Of a stretch of 64,000 bases of DNA, positions 52,006 to 62,313 are shown piece after piece. The stretch is from Palsa-601 sp963801185 (lineage in GTDB: Bacteria; Actinomycetota; Acidimicrobiia; Acidimicrobiales; Bog-793): assembly GCA_963801185.1 (NCBI GenBank), contig CAWDDW010000001.1:682001-746000 (forward strand). The letters are read 5' to 3'. The notes beneath the pieces were generated by a model, which had not been told where the DNA came from, did not search any database, and worked only from the letters and a program-made list of their open reading frames with translations. Made by a program: the position numbers and the translations under genes. The first letter of the stretch is position 1; each line of letters opens with the position of its first letter.

Positions 52006-52134
52006 CACCCCCCCAAACTGAGGAGTATGATCCCCCGCCCGCGGGGACCGGCCGGCGACCTCCGGCCCGCGGTCGCCATCGGGCCGGCGAACCGTCGGCG
52101 GTCTCCCCGATAGCCCTGTGGCAGGCTGTCCGGG

Positions 52135-53820
52135 ATGCCAAACGGCCCTCTCACCGTCTTCGACCGTTCCGCGGCCCTGGAAACCCTGCGCTCGGAGGAA
52201 TTCGACGTCCTCGTCATCGGCGGCGGCATCACCGGCGCAGGCGTTCTCCTCGACGCAGCCAGCCGTGGCCTGCGGGCAGCACTTGTCGAGAAAGACGATT
52301 TCGCCTCGGGAACCTCGTCGAAGTCCTCCAAGATGGTCCATGGGGGGCTCCGGTACCTCCAGCAGAAGGAGTTCGGTCTCGTACACGAGAACCTGGTGGA
52401 GCGTCACCGGCTGCTGCAGAACGCGCCGCATCTCGTCGAACCGCTGCCGTTCCTCATCCCTTTGTTCGGCAAGGGGGGCGTCGTCGATCAGACCGTCGTG
52501 CGTGGGTACTCCGTCGCTTTGTGGATGTACGACATGGCGGGCGGCTGGAAGATCGGCAAGCGCCACAGGAAGATCACGGCCGACGAGCTCGCCTCGCACC
52601 TGCCCACCTTGCGCCGAGACCGCTTGGTGGCCGGCTTCCTCTACTACGACGCACGAGCCGACGACGCGCGGCTCACGCTGGCGGTCACTCGAACGGCGGT
52701 CTTGTCGCACGGAGCCGTCGCCGTCAACCACGCCCCGGTCACGGCGCTGACCAAGGACGAGCGTGACCGCGTCTGCGGAGTCGTGATCGAACCGACCGAC
52801 GAGCCAGCACCGATCGAGGTGAAGGCGCGAGTCGTGGTGAACGCGACCGGCGTGTGGGCAGACGAGATCCGCTTCCTCGAGGACGGGACTCACCCGAGGA
52901 CCATCCGTCCCGCAAAGGGCATCCACCTGACAGTCGACCGGGCAAAGCTCCCATGCGACATGGCGGCTGTCATTCCCGTCCCGAAGGACCGCCGGTCGAT
53001 CTTCATCGTTCCCTGGGGCGAGCACACCTACCTCGGGACGACCGACACGGACTACGACGGCCCTCTCGATGATCCACAGGTGGACGATGCCGACGTCGCC
53101 TACGTGCTGGGCGCCATCAACGCGGCGGTCAGTGACCCTCTCTCCCCGAGCGACATCACAGGCACCTGGGCCGGGCTGCGCCCGCTGCTGGCGAAGGTGC
53201 CGGGGCACAAGCGTCCTCCGAGCGCCCGGACGGCCGATCTCTCCCGCCGCCATCAGGTGATCATCTCGGATCGGGGCCTCGTGACGATCACCGGTGGCAA
53301 GCTGACCACTTACCGCAAGATGGCAGAGGACACGGTCGACGCACTCGTCGATCATCTCGGCCGCATCCGTCCGTCGCCGACGAAGAGACTCCGCCTGCGT
53401 GGCGCCGACGGCCTCGACTCGCTGGACCGAGTCGAATCGAGCGGAGCGAACGCCGTCGATCCCGCAGTCGTCGCCCACCTCCGAGTCCGCTACGGCGGCG
53501 AGGCACGGGCTGTGCTCAGCTTGCTGAACGAGAACGCGGATCTCGCCGCCCCGCTCGTCGACGGGCTCCCCTACCTTCGCGCCGAGGCCGTGTACGCCGT
53601 CCGCTACGAGATGGCGATCGACCTCGCGGACGTATTGGCTCGCCGCACCCGCGCCCTGCTGCTGGACGCCAGGGCGACGCTCGGCGCCGCGCCTGCGGTC
53701 GCCGAGCTGATCGGCGAGGAGCTCGGCTGGGACGAGGCGCGCCGTGCGGCGGAGATGTCACGATTCGCGACGATCGCCGAGCGTGAGCTCGGCGCGCTCC
53801 ATCGGGCTGCCACCTCGTGA
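52135..53820 (+). CDS. glpD: FAD-dependent glycerol-3-phosphate dehydrogenase
   Basis: 561 residues. Oxidises glycerol-3-phosphate to dihydroxyacetone phosphate at the membrane, feeding quinones. The dinucleotide fold VLVIGGGITGAGVLLDAASRG is followed by KDDFASGTSSKSSKMVHGGLRYL, the signature of the family. Also HRLLQNAPHLVEPLPFLIP, FYYDARADDARLTLAV, and GRGLVTITGGKLTTYRKMAEDTVD-type C-terminal FAD contact. A C-terminal helical domain (about 400-555) is present. Its stop overlaps the next gene's start, and glpK follows, making a glycerol operon. Confidence 0.93.
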   Translation: MPNGPLTVFDRSAALETLRSEEFDVLVIGGGITGAGVLLDAASRGLRAALVEKDDFASGTSSKSSKMVHGGLRYLQQKEFGLVHENLVERHRLLQNAPHLVEPLPFLIPLFGKGGVVDQTVVRGYSVALWMYDMAGGWKIGKRHRKITADELASHLPTLRRDRLVAGFLYYDARADDARLTLAVTRTAVLSHGAVAVNHAPVTALTKDERDRVCGVVIEPTDEPAPIEVKARVVVNATGVWADEIRFLEDGTHPRTIRPAKGIHLTVDRAKLPCDMAAVIPVPKDRRSIFIVPWGEHTYLGTTDTDYDGPLDDPQVDDADVAYVLGAINAAVSDPLSPSDITGTWAGLRPLLAKVPGHKRPPSARTADLSRRHQVIISDRGLVTITGGKLTTYRKMAEDTVDALVDHLGRIRPSPTKRLRLRGADGLDSLDRVESSGANAVDPAVVAHLRVRYGGEARAVLSLLNENADLAAPLVDGLPYLRAEAVYAVRYEMAIDLADVLARRTRALLLDARATLGAAPAVAELIGEELGWDEARRAAEMSRFATIAERELGALHRAATS

Positions 53821-55356
53821 CGTCGCAGAGTCCTCCGATCGAATGGGGCCGGGCGGCGAGCGAGCTCACCGACGTCTTCGCGGTGACAGGCGGAGAGCCG
53901 GGTGCTGCCTTCGTCGATCAGCTCCGCTCGACCGGCGCTGCGGTCGCCACTGCTGACGATGTACGCGCCGAGGCGTCGAGGGACTGGTGGCCGCTCGCCC
54001 AACGCTGGGCACTCGAGGGGCGGGCCCCAGCGCGGCCGGCCGCGGTCGTGACGCCGACATCAGTTGAGCAGGTGTCGGCCGTCCTGCGGCTCGCCAACGA
54101 AGCCAAGGTCCCGATCACCGCAGCTGCCGGGCGGAGCGGGGTCTGTGGTGGCTCGGTTCCGCTCTTCGGGGGGATCGCGCTCGACTGCTGCGGGCTGGCC
54201 GGCATCTCCTCGGTCGACGAAGAGTCGCTCCTCGTCACGGTGGATGCCGGCACCTTCGGCCCGGAGCTTCGAGAGCGAGCTGCACGATCAGCACGGCCTT
54301 ACGATCGGCCACTTGCCGCAGTCGATGAGCCTGGCGACCGTTGGCGGCTGGGTGGCCTGCCGCGGCGCCGGTCAGTACTCGACGCGATACGGCAAGATCG
54401 AAGACATCGTCGCCGGGCTCGAAGTGGTCCTCGCGGACGGCCGGGTGGTGCGCACGGGCGCGATGGCGGGTGCCGGTCCCCGCTCGGCGATGGGACCGGA
54501 CCTGACTCAGCTCTTCGTCGGTAGCGAAGGCATCCTTGGAGTCATCACTTCCGTGGCACTGCGGGCGCACCCGGTCGCGGCCCACGAGGTGAGGGCGGCC
54601 TTCAGTTTCTCGAGCTTCGACCAGGGGATCGAGGCTCTCCGGCACACGCTCCGGTTGGGAGCGACCCCCGCCGTGCTTCGCCTGTACGACCAGACCGAGT
54701 CTGCCCGCACCTTCGAGATCGGCGACGCCAACGTCCTGATCGCCCTCGACGAGGGGCACCCGCCAATCGTCGACGCCGCGATGGGCGTACTTCAGGCCGA
54801 ATGTGCAGCTCGAGGAGGCACGCCGCTACCCGATGGCCTCGTCGATCAGTGGCTCACCCATCGCAACGACGTGTCTGCCCTGGCGTCGGTGACACGCGCC
54901 GGGATCGTCGTCGACACCATCGAGGTGGCGGCGCCGTGGTCCCACCTGAGGGCTCTTTATCGCGACGCCGTGGACGCGCTCACCGCCGTCGACGGTTGCC
55001 TCGCGGCGTCGGCGCACGAGTCGCATGCCTACCTCGACGGCGCGTGCCTGTACTTCACCTTCGCCGGCCGCGGGCAAGATCCTGCCGACAACGAGTGGGC
55101 CGAGGACTACTACCGTCGTTCGTGGGCGGCTGTGATGGCAGCCACCCGCCAGCACCACGGATCCATCTCGCACCACCACGGCATCGGCATCGTCCGGGGC
55201 CCTTATCTCGCCGAAGCGCTCGGAGAGGGCTTCGGGGTGCTCGAGTCGCTGAAGGCGGCGCTCGATCCGGCGGGAATCCTCAATCCTGGCAAGCTCGGCC
55301 TCTCCTCGGCCTTCGGGAGCCCGCCCTTCACGGCCGCAGCGCCGTCGTCGCCATGA
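53817..55356 (+). CDS. Alkyl-DHAP-synthase-like FAD-binding oxidase (frameshifted)
   Basis: About 512 residues across one extra base near 54275. FAD domain of the vanillyl-alcohol-oxidase family: AVVTPTSVEQVSAVLRLANEAKVPITAAAGRSGV, then GLTIGHLPQSMSLATVGGWVACRGAGQYSTRYGKIEDIV. The C-terminal ISHHHGIGI triple-His motif is characteristic of alkyldihydroxyacetone-phosphate synthase. There the His residues act in exchange of an acyl for an alkyl group on acyl-DHAP. Bacterial relatives often sit near glpD and may be other oxidases. Overlaps glpD (GTGA) and glpK (ATGA). Role in ether-lipid synthesis is possible but unproven. Confidence 0.82.
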
Positions 55357-56816
55357 TCGCCGGTCAGGCAACAGAGCAGGTCCTCGTGGTCGACGTCGGG
55401 ACGAGCGGAGTTCGCGCGACGGTCGTGCACGAAGACGCCGGGATCGGTGACGTCGAGTACGAAGAGGTCCTGCCGTCCTCTCCGGCGCAGGGTTTCGTCG
55501 AGTTCGACGCCGCCAAGATGGCGACTGCGGTCCTCAGGGTCGCGCGCGCTGCCCTCGAGCGAAGTGGTCCTGTGAGCGCCGTCGGCATCGCCAACCAACG
55601 GGCGTCGACGATCCTCTGGGACCGGGCCTCGTCCGAGCCGGTGGGGCCGGGCATCGGGTGGCAGGACCTGCGGACGGTCGGCATGTGCCTCATGCTCCGC
55701 AACGACGGGATCCGCCTTGCTCCGAACCAGTCCGCCACCAAGCTCGCCATGCTTCTCGACCTGGCCGACCCGGATCGGTCACGCGACCTGTGCTTCGGCA
55801 CAGTCGACACCTGGGTGGCCTGGGTCCTGTCCGGGGGGGAGCTGCACGTCACTGACCACACCAACGCCGGGGTGACCGGCCTCGTCACCCATGACGGACT
55901 GACATTCGACGCCGATCTCTGTGAAAAGCTGCGCGTCCCGCCGTCGGTGCTGCCGCGGATCGTCGACTCGACGGGAGTGCTCGGCCTCGCCTCCGCCCTC
56001 GAGGGCGCTCCTCCGATCGCCGGCGTGGCCGGGGACCAGCAGGCGTCCCTCGTCGGCCAGGGCTGCCTTCTCCCCGGAAAGGCGAAGGCAACCTTCGGGA
56101 CGGGAGGCATGCTCGACTGCTGTGTCGGTTCAGACCGTCCGGAGTTCGCCGAGCGGGGTACGCAGGGCTGCTTCCCGATCATCGCATGGAGTGACCACGG
56201 CCACCTGACCTGGGGGCTAGAAGGCGTGATGCTGTCGGCGGGGACCTGCGTCGAGTGGCTGCGCGACGACCTCGGCGTCGTAGCGACGGCGGCCGAGACC
56301 GACGCCCTCGCCGCCTCCGTGGACGACTCAGCGGGCGTCTACTTCGTCCCTGCTCTGCTCGGTCTCGGGACACCCGTGTGGGACTTCGGCGCCCGGGGTA
56401 CCTTCGTCGGCATCACCCGGGGATCAACGCGCGCTCACCTCGTCCGGGCCGTGCTCGAGGGCATTGCTCACCGGGGGGCCGACCTGCTCGAGGCGGCCGA
56501 GCTCGACGCCTGCCTCAGCGTGGGAGCGCTCGCGGTGGACGGCGGCATGAGCCAGAACGCCACGTTCGTGCAGGCGCTCGCCGATGCGACAGGGCGGCGC
56601 ATCGACGTGTCAGCGGTCACGGAGGCGACGGCGATGGGAGCTGCGTTCCTTGCCGGGGTGGCAACCGGTGTCTGGCCTGACCTCGCAACCGCGTCGGCCC
56701 TGCTCACGCCGAGGATATCGGTGGAACCTCGTCGGCGGCTCGACCGCGACCGCTGGCTCGAAGCCCGGTCCCGAGCCGAGCGGACTGTGCCGGAGCTCTC
56801 CTCACTGGACTTCTGA
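55353..56816 (+). CDS. glpK: FGGY-family glycerol kinase
   Basis: 487 residues; ATG overlaps the previous stop. Phosphorylates glycerol with ATP. Motifs: VLVVDVGTSGVRATVV (phosphate 1), AVGIANQRASTILWD, IGWQDLRT (substrate loop), GVAGDQQASLVGQGC, KATFGTGGMLDCC (phosphate 2), and the AVDGGMSQNATFVQALADATG adenosine motif. Slightly shorter than E. coli GlpK, with no sign of the EIIA-Glc-binding region. Gene order glpD - AGPS-like - glpK suggests that glycerol is taken through glycerol-3-phosphate to DHAP and possibly into an ether lipid precursor. Confidence 0.88.
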   Translation: MIAGQATEQVLVVDVGTSGVRATVVHEDAGIGDVEYEEVLPSSPAQGFVEFDAAKMATAVLRVARAALERSGPVSAVGIANQRASTILWDRASSEPVGPGIGWQDLRTVGMCLMLRNDGIRLAPNQSATKLAMLLDLADPDRSRDLCFGTVDTWVAWVLSGGELHVTDHTNAGVTGLVTHDGLTFDADLCEKLRVPPSVLPRIVDSTGVLGLASALEGAPPIAGVAGDQQASLVGQGCLLPGKAKATFGTGGMLDCCVGSDRPEFAERGTQGCFPIIAWSDHGHLTWGLEGVMLSAGTCVEWLRDDLGVVATAAETDALAASVDDSAGVYFVPALLGLGTPVWDFGARGTFVGITRGSTRAHLVRAVLEGIAHRGADLLEAAELDACLSVGALAVDGGMSQNATFVQALADATGRRIDVSAVTEATAMGAAFLAGVATGVWPDLATASALLTPRISVEPRRRLDRDRWLEARSRAERTVPELSSLDF

Positions 56817-56971
56817 CCTCGGCGCCGACCCGCGCTGAGAGCGGGGCAGCATTACCGGTCGGGCACTTGTGGGGACTTGCGAGGGAGCCGCGCTCAAGTT
56901 CCCGGCTCAGGCGCCGATACGCTCAATGTCCACTCTCATGCCCGATGGGGCCGAATGGAGCTTCTCCCCCC

Positions 56972-57976
56972 ATGACGACCGAGAAAGCCCTGACGACCGA
57001 GAGCAGGCCGACCGGTCATCATTCGGCGGTTCCACCCCCACCGGAGCAGGCCACAGCGATCGGGCAGGCGATCGTCAGGAATCTCGCCTCAGTAGTGCGC
57101 GGCACCGACGAGGCATGCCGCCTGGCCGCCACCGCCGTTCTCGCCGGTGGCCACCTTCTCATCGAGGACGTGCCCGGTGTCGGCAAGACGATGCTCGCCA
57201 AGGCCATCGCAGCCTCGATCGGCACGACCCTCGCACGCATCCAGGGTCACCCTGACCTTCTTCCTTCGGACATCACCGGTGTGAGCGTCTACAACGAGGC
57301 CACGAGAGACTGGGAGTTCCGGCCGGGCCCGGTCTTCGCCCACGTCGTGCTCTTCGACGAGCTGAACAGGACGCCTCCCCGGAGCCAAGCCGCCCTGCTC
57401 GAGACGATGGAGGAGCGTCAGGTGACTGTCGACGGGCAGTCGTGGCCGTTGCCGGTCCCGCACCTCGTGCTCGCGACCCAGAACCCGGTGGAACAAGCCG
57501 GCACGTACCCGCTCGTCGAGAGCCAGATGGACCGCTTCCTCCTCGCGACCCGCCTCGGCTATCCCGACGCGAAGACCGAGGCGTCTCTGGCGCTCGACCG
57601 AGGAGCACAGCCCGTCCTCGACCGGCTCCAGCCGGTCGCCTCCCCACGGACGCTTGCCGAGGCTCAGGCCGAGGTCGCCGAGCTGTTCGTGCACGACTCC
57701 GTCGCCGAGTACGCAGTCGCCATCGTCCGCGCCTCGAGATCGCTCGCCGAGGTCCGGCTCGGGGCAAGCCCACGCGCGACTATCGCCGTCCTCGCGGCGG
57801 CCCGTGCCGAAGCCGCCCTCTGCGGACGCGGCTTCGTCACACCGGGTGACGTGAAGCGCGTCGCCCCTGCCGCTCTCGGGCACAGGCTCGTCGTCGACGC
57901 ACCGACTGGCCTGATCGACTCCGGCGCAGCGGTCGTGCGGGCACTGCTCGAGAGCGTCCCTGCGCCACGCCCGTGA
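56972..57976 (+). CDS. MoxR-family AAA ATPase
   Basis: 334 residues from ATG 56972. AAA core: EDVPGVGKTMLAKAIA (Walker A), HVVLFDELNRTPPRSQAALLETMEERQVT (Walker B and MoxR loop), LVLATQNPVEQAGTYPLVESQMDRFLL (sensor 1 and Arg finger). The ARA-type end includes GASPRATIAVLAAARAEA and FVTPGDVK. MoxR proteins act as chaperone ATPases for the insertion of cofactors or assembly of complexes. Stop overlaps GTG of the next gene, in the common MoxR - DUF58 - transglutaminase order. Confidence 0.92.
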   Translation: MTTEKALTTESRPTGHHSAVPPPPEQATAIGQAIVRNLASVVRGTDEACRLAATAVLAGGHLLIEDVPGVGKTMLAKAIAASIGTTLARIQGHPDLLPSDITGVSVYNEATRDWEFRPGPVFAHVVLFDELNRTPPRSQAALLETMEERQVTVDGQSWPLPVPHLVLATQNPVEQAGTYPLVESQMDRFLLATRLGYPDAKTEASLALDRGAQPVLDRLQPVASPRTLAEAQAEVAELFVHDSVAEYAVAIVRASRSLAEVRLGASPRATIAVLAAARAEAALCGRGFVTPGDVKRVAPAALGHRLVVDAPTGLIDSGAAVVRALLESVPAPRP

Positions 57977-58923
57977 GCCGCTCCGGCGGACGCACGCCAG
58001 GCGGGAGGCGTTGGGGACGGGCGCGGCCGGAGCGTTTCTTCGGAACTGTCAGCGGAGCGATCGTGCTGTTCGCCGCCTGGGCGGCGGTCGCCCATGCCAG
58101 TGGATCGGGATGGGTCCAGGCGCTCGCGGCACTTGCCGGGGGGATCGTCCTGGTCGGCATGCTCGGTCCACGCTGGGCCGTGCGCAGGGTCGCCGTTCGC
58201 GTAGAGGCGGTGCAGAGCGATGCGACGACGGGACAACCGCTTCATTTGACCGTCACGGCCACGAGATCCTGCCGTTGCTCGCCCATCCGCCCACATGGGC
58301 CTCCGCTGCTGCTGCAGGCGCGCCGCCCGGCACAGCTGGACCTCCAGCCTGACCGGCGGGGAGTCCTCGAGGCGATAGAGGTCAGGGTCGCGAGCGCTTC
58401 ACCTCTCGGGCTCCTCTGGTGGTCGGAGCGGCGGCGCCTCGAGCTTCCCCGCCGGATTCTGATCGCCCCGGCTCGGGGCGAGACGCGAGCGTCGTTCCTC
58501 GTCAGCGAGCTTGGTGAAGGCGGGCGAGGGCGTGCGCGGCTCTCGGAGCACGGCGACCTGCGCGGTGCTCGCCCTTACCGGATCGGCGACAGCCCACGGC
58601 AGGTGCACTGGCGCTCGACAGCGCACACCGGCTCGCTCATGGTTCGCGAGTCCGAGATCCAGCCCGACCGCCCCGTCCGTGTCGTCGCCGATCTCCCCGA
58701 CGACGCCGACCTGGCCGAACTGGAGGCCTCTGCGGTACGCGGCACGGTCGCAGCGCTCCTCGAGCGTCGCCGCCGGGTAGTGCTCGAGACCACCGAGGCA
58801 GGTGACCGGATCGCAGCAGCCGTCGCCGACGATCGCGCCGCTGGCCGGCGTCTCGCGACGGCGGGCCGCAACCCGTGGGGCGATCTGGGACCGCCGCCTC
58901 GGGAGTCTGCGTCCGCCCGATGA
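57973..58923 (+). CDS. DUF58 protein with two N-terminal helices
   Basis: 316 residues. Two hydrophobic helices (about 28-42 and 47-66), then a soluble domain. The DUF58 signature is LRGARPYRIGDSPRQVHWRSTAHTGSLMVRE. A von-Willebrand-A-like end follows (PVRVVADLP ... VLETTEAGDRI). Between GTG 57973 (overlaps moxR stop) and the next ATG (overlap). Partner of MoxR ATPases, probably an adaptor; enzymatic role unknown. Confidence 0.88.
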   Translation: MSRSGGRTPGGRRWGRARPERFFGTVSGAIVLFAAWAAVAHASGSGWVQALAALAGGIVLVGMLGPRWAVRRVAVRVEAVQSDATTGQPLHLTVTATRSCRCSPIRPHGPPLLLQARRPAQLDLQPDRRGVLEAIEVRVASASPLGLLWWSERRRLELPRRILIAPARGETRASFLVSELGEGGRGRARLSEHGDLRGARPYRIGDSPRQVHWRSTAHTGSLMVRESEIQPDRPVRVVADLPDDADLAELEASAVRGTVAALLERRRRVVLETTEAGDRIAAAVADDRAAGRRLATAGRNPWGDLGPPPRESASAR

Positions 58924-61037
58924 CCGAGATGTCGTTGGTCGAGCGCGTGAGGCGGGCGAACGCCCCACCTCCGCCGGACCACTCCGCGCTGTTCCGCGTG
59001 GCGACCACTGTGGCCGTCCTGACCGGGATCGTCGCCTGCGAGGTCGTCGGCGAGCTGACGCCGCCGCTCGCTCTCGCGGCTGGCGCGGCAGTCACGATCG
59101 GGATGGTCTTCTCCTACGCCACCCGGCGCCGGCCCTGGCAGTGGCTGAAGCTGCTCCTCGCGATCGCCGTCATCGCCGTGTTCTCCGAATTCGTAGCCCA
59201 GATCTTGAGCGCAGCCCACACCGGAGAACTGGCGTCGATCGAAGTCCCTCTGGCGGGCCTTTTCACGTGGGTCCAAGTGATTCACGCGTTCGACGTTCCA
59301 GCCCGCCGTGACCTGCTCTTCTCCCTCGCAGCGGCAGCAGCCCTCGTCACGATCGCCGGCGCGCAGGCGGTCTCGCAGGACTTCCTAGTCTTCGTGGCCA
59401 TCTGGCTCGTGGCGACAATTGTCGGGCTGGCGTGCTCGTGGAGGTCGATGACCGGGGGCAAGGACCCCCTTCCAGTCGGCGTGCTGGCGGCGTCCCTCGC
59501 AGTGGTGATCGCCCTCGCGGTCGCGCTTCTCGTCGTGCTCCCCCAGCCGCACGCCAATCAGAGCATCACGCTTCCGGCGTCGCTGACCTCCTACCTGCCG
59601 CTCGCGGGGACCGGGCTCGTGAACGGGACCGGGATCCACCCGACAGAGCCGGCGCAGCCGGGCAAGCCAGGCGGCCGGATCGGGGTGGGTGGGTACGTCG
59701 GGTTCGACGGTCCGCTCGACATCGCAGACCGTGGGTCGCTCGGGAACGAGGTCGTGATGCGCGTTCGGGCCGACCGGCCCGGCTACTTCCTCGGCATGAC
59801 CTACGACACCTGGAACGGTCAGAGCTGGAGCCAGTCGAAACGCGATCTTGGAGCCAGCACCCTCACCACCGGGTCGCCCTTCGTGATTCCACCCAGGTCG
59901 CTCACGGGCCAGCGCGTCACCGACAACGTCCAGACCTTCTACGTCGAACAACCGCTGCCCAACCTGTTGTTCGCGACATCGGAACCCGTAGAGGTCTACT
60001 TCCCCGCGCGCTCCCTCGTCATCGGCAACGACGGATCGATCCGCTCGACTGTGGCGATGACGCCCGGCACCGTCTACACCGTGATCTCCGGCGACGACGA
60101 GGTGAGCCCTGCCGTGCTGGCGGATGACACCCAACCGCTCACGGCTCCCCTGATGTTGTTCCCCGAGATCCGGGCAGCGCTCAGGCTCCCGTACGCCTAC
60201 CCGCGTGTGGCAGCCCTCGCCCGCCGGATCGTGGCGCGCAGCCGTGCCACGACGACCGAGGCGAAGGTCATCGCCCTCGAGACATGGATCGGCGCGAACA
60301 CGGAGTACTCGACTCAGATTCCGCCTCTCGCTCCCGGCCAAGACGCCGTGAACGAGTTCCTCTTCGGGAACCGAAAGGGTTACTGCGAGCAGATCTCGAC
60401 GGCGCTCGCCGTCATGCTGCGGACCCTCGGCATCCCCGCGCGAGAGGCCGTCGGCTATGTCCCGGGGTCGTACGACCCCCTCTCCAACCTGTACGACATC
60501 CAGGCCAAGGACGCGCACGCCTGGGTGCAGGTGTACTTCCCTCGCTATGGCTGGCAGGACTTCGACCCCACGGCCGAGGTTCCGCTCGCGCCGGAGAACG
60601 CCGGCTCGGTGATCTTGCACGACGCCTGGACGCAGGTCGCGCACCTCCCGTGGGCACCGATCGGATCGGTCGGCGGTGCGGGAGCCGCCGGCTACGGCTA
60701 CCTGGCGTGGGAGCGGCGGAGACGGCGCCGTCCCACCACCTGGGCAGGCCAGATGGCGTTCCGCATGGAGCGGCTGGGTGCTCGAGCGGGGCTCGCGAGG
60801 CAACCCACCGAGACGTTGGCGGAGTACGCCGGACGCCTCGATCTGGTCATTCCCACCCTCGGCCTCCGGGAAGCGGCCGGGATCCTCGAGGCGAGCGCGT
60901 ATTCGCGCGGCGTCCCTGGTGGCGATGGTGCCCTCCGGGACGAGGCCGGCGTCGTCGTCAGCGCGCTCGATGCGCTCGCGCGTGAGACCGGGCGGGCGAC
61001 GCTCAGGCGTCGCCGGCTCTCGACTCGCGTCGCGTAG
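58920..61037 (+). CDS. TgpA-like transmembrane transglutaminase
   Basis: 705 residues, ATG overlapping the DUF58 stop. Six hydrophobic helices cover the first 230 residues. An outer transglutaminase-core domain has KGYCEQISTALAVMLRTLGIPAREAVGYV (Cys at about 487), DAHAWVQVYFPRYGW (His about 535) and DFDPT (Asp about 547), the papain-like triad. One more helix and a DUF4129-like cytoplasmic tail (LARQPTETLAEYAGRL) end it. Such proteins occur in MoxR-DUF58 operons; the substrate is unknown, possibly an envelope peptide. Confidence 0.9.
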   Translation: MTEMSLVERVRRANAPPPPDHSALFRVATTVAVLTGIVACEVVGELTPPLALAAGAAVTIGMVFSYATRRRPWQWLKLLLAIAVIAVFSEFVAQILSAAHTGELASIEVPLAGLFTWVQVIHAFDVPARRDLLFSLAAAAALVTIAGAQAVSQDFLVFVAIWLVATIVGLACSWRSMTGGKDPLPVGVLAASLAVVIALAVALLVVLPQPHANQSITLPASLTSYLPLAGTGLVNGTGIHPTEPAQPGKPGGRIGVGGYVGFDGPLDIADRGSLGNEVVMRVRADRPGYFLGMTYDTWNGQSWSQSKRDLGASTLTTGSPFVIPPRSLTGQRVTDNVQTFYVEQPLPNLLFATSEPVEVYFPARSLVIGNDGSIRSTVAMTPGTVYTVISGDDEVSPAVLADDTQPLTAPLMLFPEIRAALRLPYAYPRVAALARRIVARSRATTTEAKVIALETWIGANTEYSTQIPPLAPGQDAVNEFLFGNRKGYCEQISTALAVMLRTLGIPAREAVGYVPGSYDPLSNLYDIQAKDAHAWVQVYFPRYGWQDFDPTAEVPLAPENAGSVILHDAWTQVAHLPWAPIGSVGGAGAAGYGYLAWERRRRRRPTTWAGQMAFRMERLGARAGLARQPTETLAEYAGRLDLVIPTLGLREAAGILEASAYSRGVPGGDGALRDEAGVVVSALDALARETGRATLRRRRLSTRVA

Positions 61038-61042
61038 TCGCT

Positions 61043-62239
61043 TCAGGTGAGGAACCTGAGCGCCTCGTCGAACGGAGTCCGGGTCGTGAGGAGGGACCGG
61101 AGCCGCATCAGCACGCGAGGCATCGAGAGACCGACGACCGCGCTCAACACGCCCGCGCGCCCGTACACGGCGACGAAACGCCCGTCCTCCTCCCGACCAT
61201 CCACCACCACGCAGTCGTCGTCGGGCTGCGGGATGCCGAGCAGCTGGATCTTGATGTCGTACTGATCCGACCAGACGTAGGGAACGGTCTCGAACGGGGC
61301 TGTCGCCCCGAGCAGGGTGGCCGCCGCATGGTCGCCCTGCTCGGCCGCGTTCGTGCGGTGCTCGAGGCGGACGGGCCGAGCGGCGGCGAAGGGCCAGAGA
61401 GCGAGGTCGCCGCAGGCAACTATGCCGGGCGCAACTTGCAGCGCGGCGTCGCACGCTACGCCGCTCGGGCCGACATCGAGGCCGCATCCCTCGAGCCAGT
61501 CGACGTTCGGAACGGCGCCGACACCGACGAGCACGGCATCTGCCTCCAGTGCCGTGCCATCGGTTAGCACTGCCGAGATCGTCCCACCGGCGTCGGAAGA
61601 GACCGACTCGAGCGCTGCGCCGAGAAGGACACGGACCCCGTGGTCCACGTGCAGCCGCAGGCAGGCCCGACCCGGAAGGCGCCCGAGGACGCGGGCGAGA
61701 GGGAACTCGAGCGGCTCGACGACGGTCACCTGCGCGCCGAGCTTGCGCGCGGTGGCAGCAACCTCCATCCCGATGAACCCACCTCCTACGACGAGCAGGC
61801 GGGCACCCGGGTCGGCGATGGCCGACCGGAGCGCGATCGCGTCGTCGATCGTCCGTAGGAGGTAGGCGCCCGGCAGCGACTCGAGGGCGGGCAGCGTCCT
61901 TGCGCGGGCGCCGGTCGCGAGCACGAGGCCGTCGTAAGCGATGCGCTCCCCCGACGCCAAGGTCACCGCGCGTCCCTCGACATCGAGAGACTCGGCGCGG
62001 TGCTCAGGTCCCCGGCGCAGCTCGAGCCCGAGGGCGTCGAGCTGCGGCTGCTGGCGGAGCCACACCTTCTCGAGCGCCCAGTCACCCGCGAGGAACTGCT
62101 TCGACAAAGGCGGGCGGTCGTACGGTGCGTGGGACTCGTCACCGACGAGGACGATCTCTCCAGCGAAGCTGCGTGCTCGCAACCCTTCGCACGCACGAAG
62201 CCCTGCGAGACCTGCACCGACTACGACCACTCGCTCCAT
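61043..62239 (-). CDS. Ferredoxin/putidaredoxin-type NAD(P)H reductase
   Basis: 398 residues from ATG 62239 (an in-frame GTG lies 12 bases upstream). Two dinucleotide folds: VVVVGAGLAGLRACEGLRARSFAGEIVLVGDE (FAD) and LLVVGGGFIGMEVAATARKLGAQVTVVEP (NAD). FAD-contact ATGARARTLP and GDLALW are standard. The C-terminal domain ends FDEALRFLT. These flavoproteins pass electrons from NAD(P)H to a ferredoxin and on to a P450 or dioxygenase. A P450 gene is divergent 75 bp away, a plausible partner. The ferredoxin itself is not in the window. Confidence 0.88.
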   Translation of the reverse strand: MERVVVVGAGLAGLRACEGLRARSFAGEIVLVGDESHAPYDRPPLSKQFLAGDWALEKVWLRQQPQLDALGLELRRGPEHRAESLDVEGRAVTLASGERIAYDGLVLATGARARTLPALESLPGAYLLRTIDDAIALRSAIADPGARLLVVGGGFIGMEVAATARKLGAQVTVVEPLEFPLARVLGRLPGRACLRLHVDHGVRVLLGAALESVSSDAGGTISAVLTDGTALEADAVLVGVGAVPNVDWLEGCGLDVGPSGVACDAALQVAPGIVACGDLALWPFAAARPVRLEHRTNAAEQGDHAAATLLGATAPFETVPYVWSDQYDIKIQLLGIPQPDDDCVVVDGREEDGRFVAVYGRAGVLSAVVGLSMPRVLMRLRSLLTTRTPFDEALRFLT

Positions 62240-62313
62240 CGAACCTTGCACCTTCGCGCCTATCGGGTCCTCTACATCCGCCGGACGAGTTTGAACGGTA
62301 GCCTCGGGACGTT

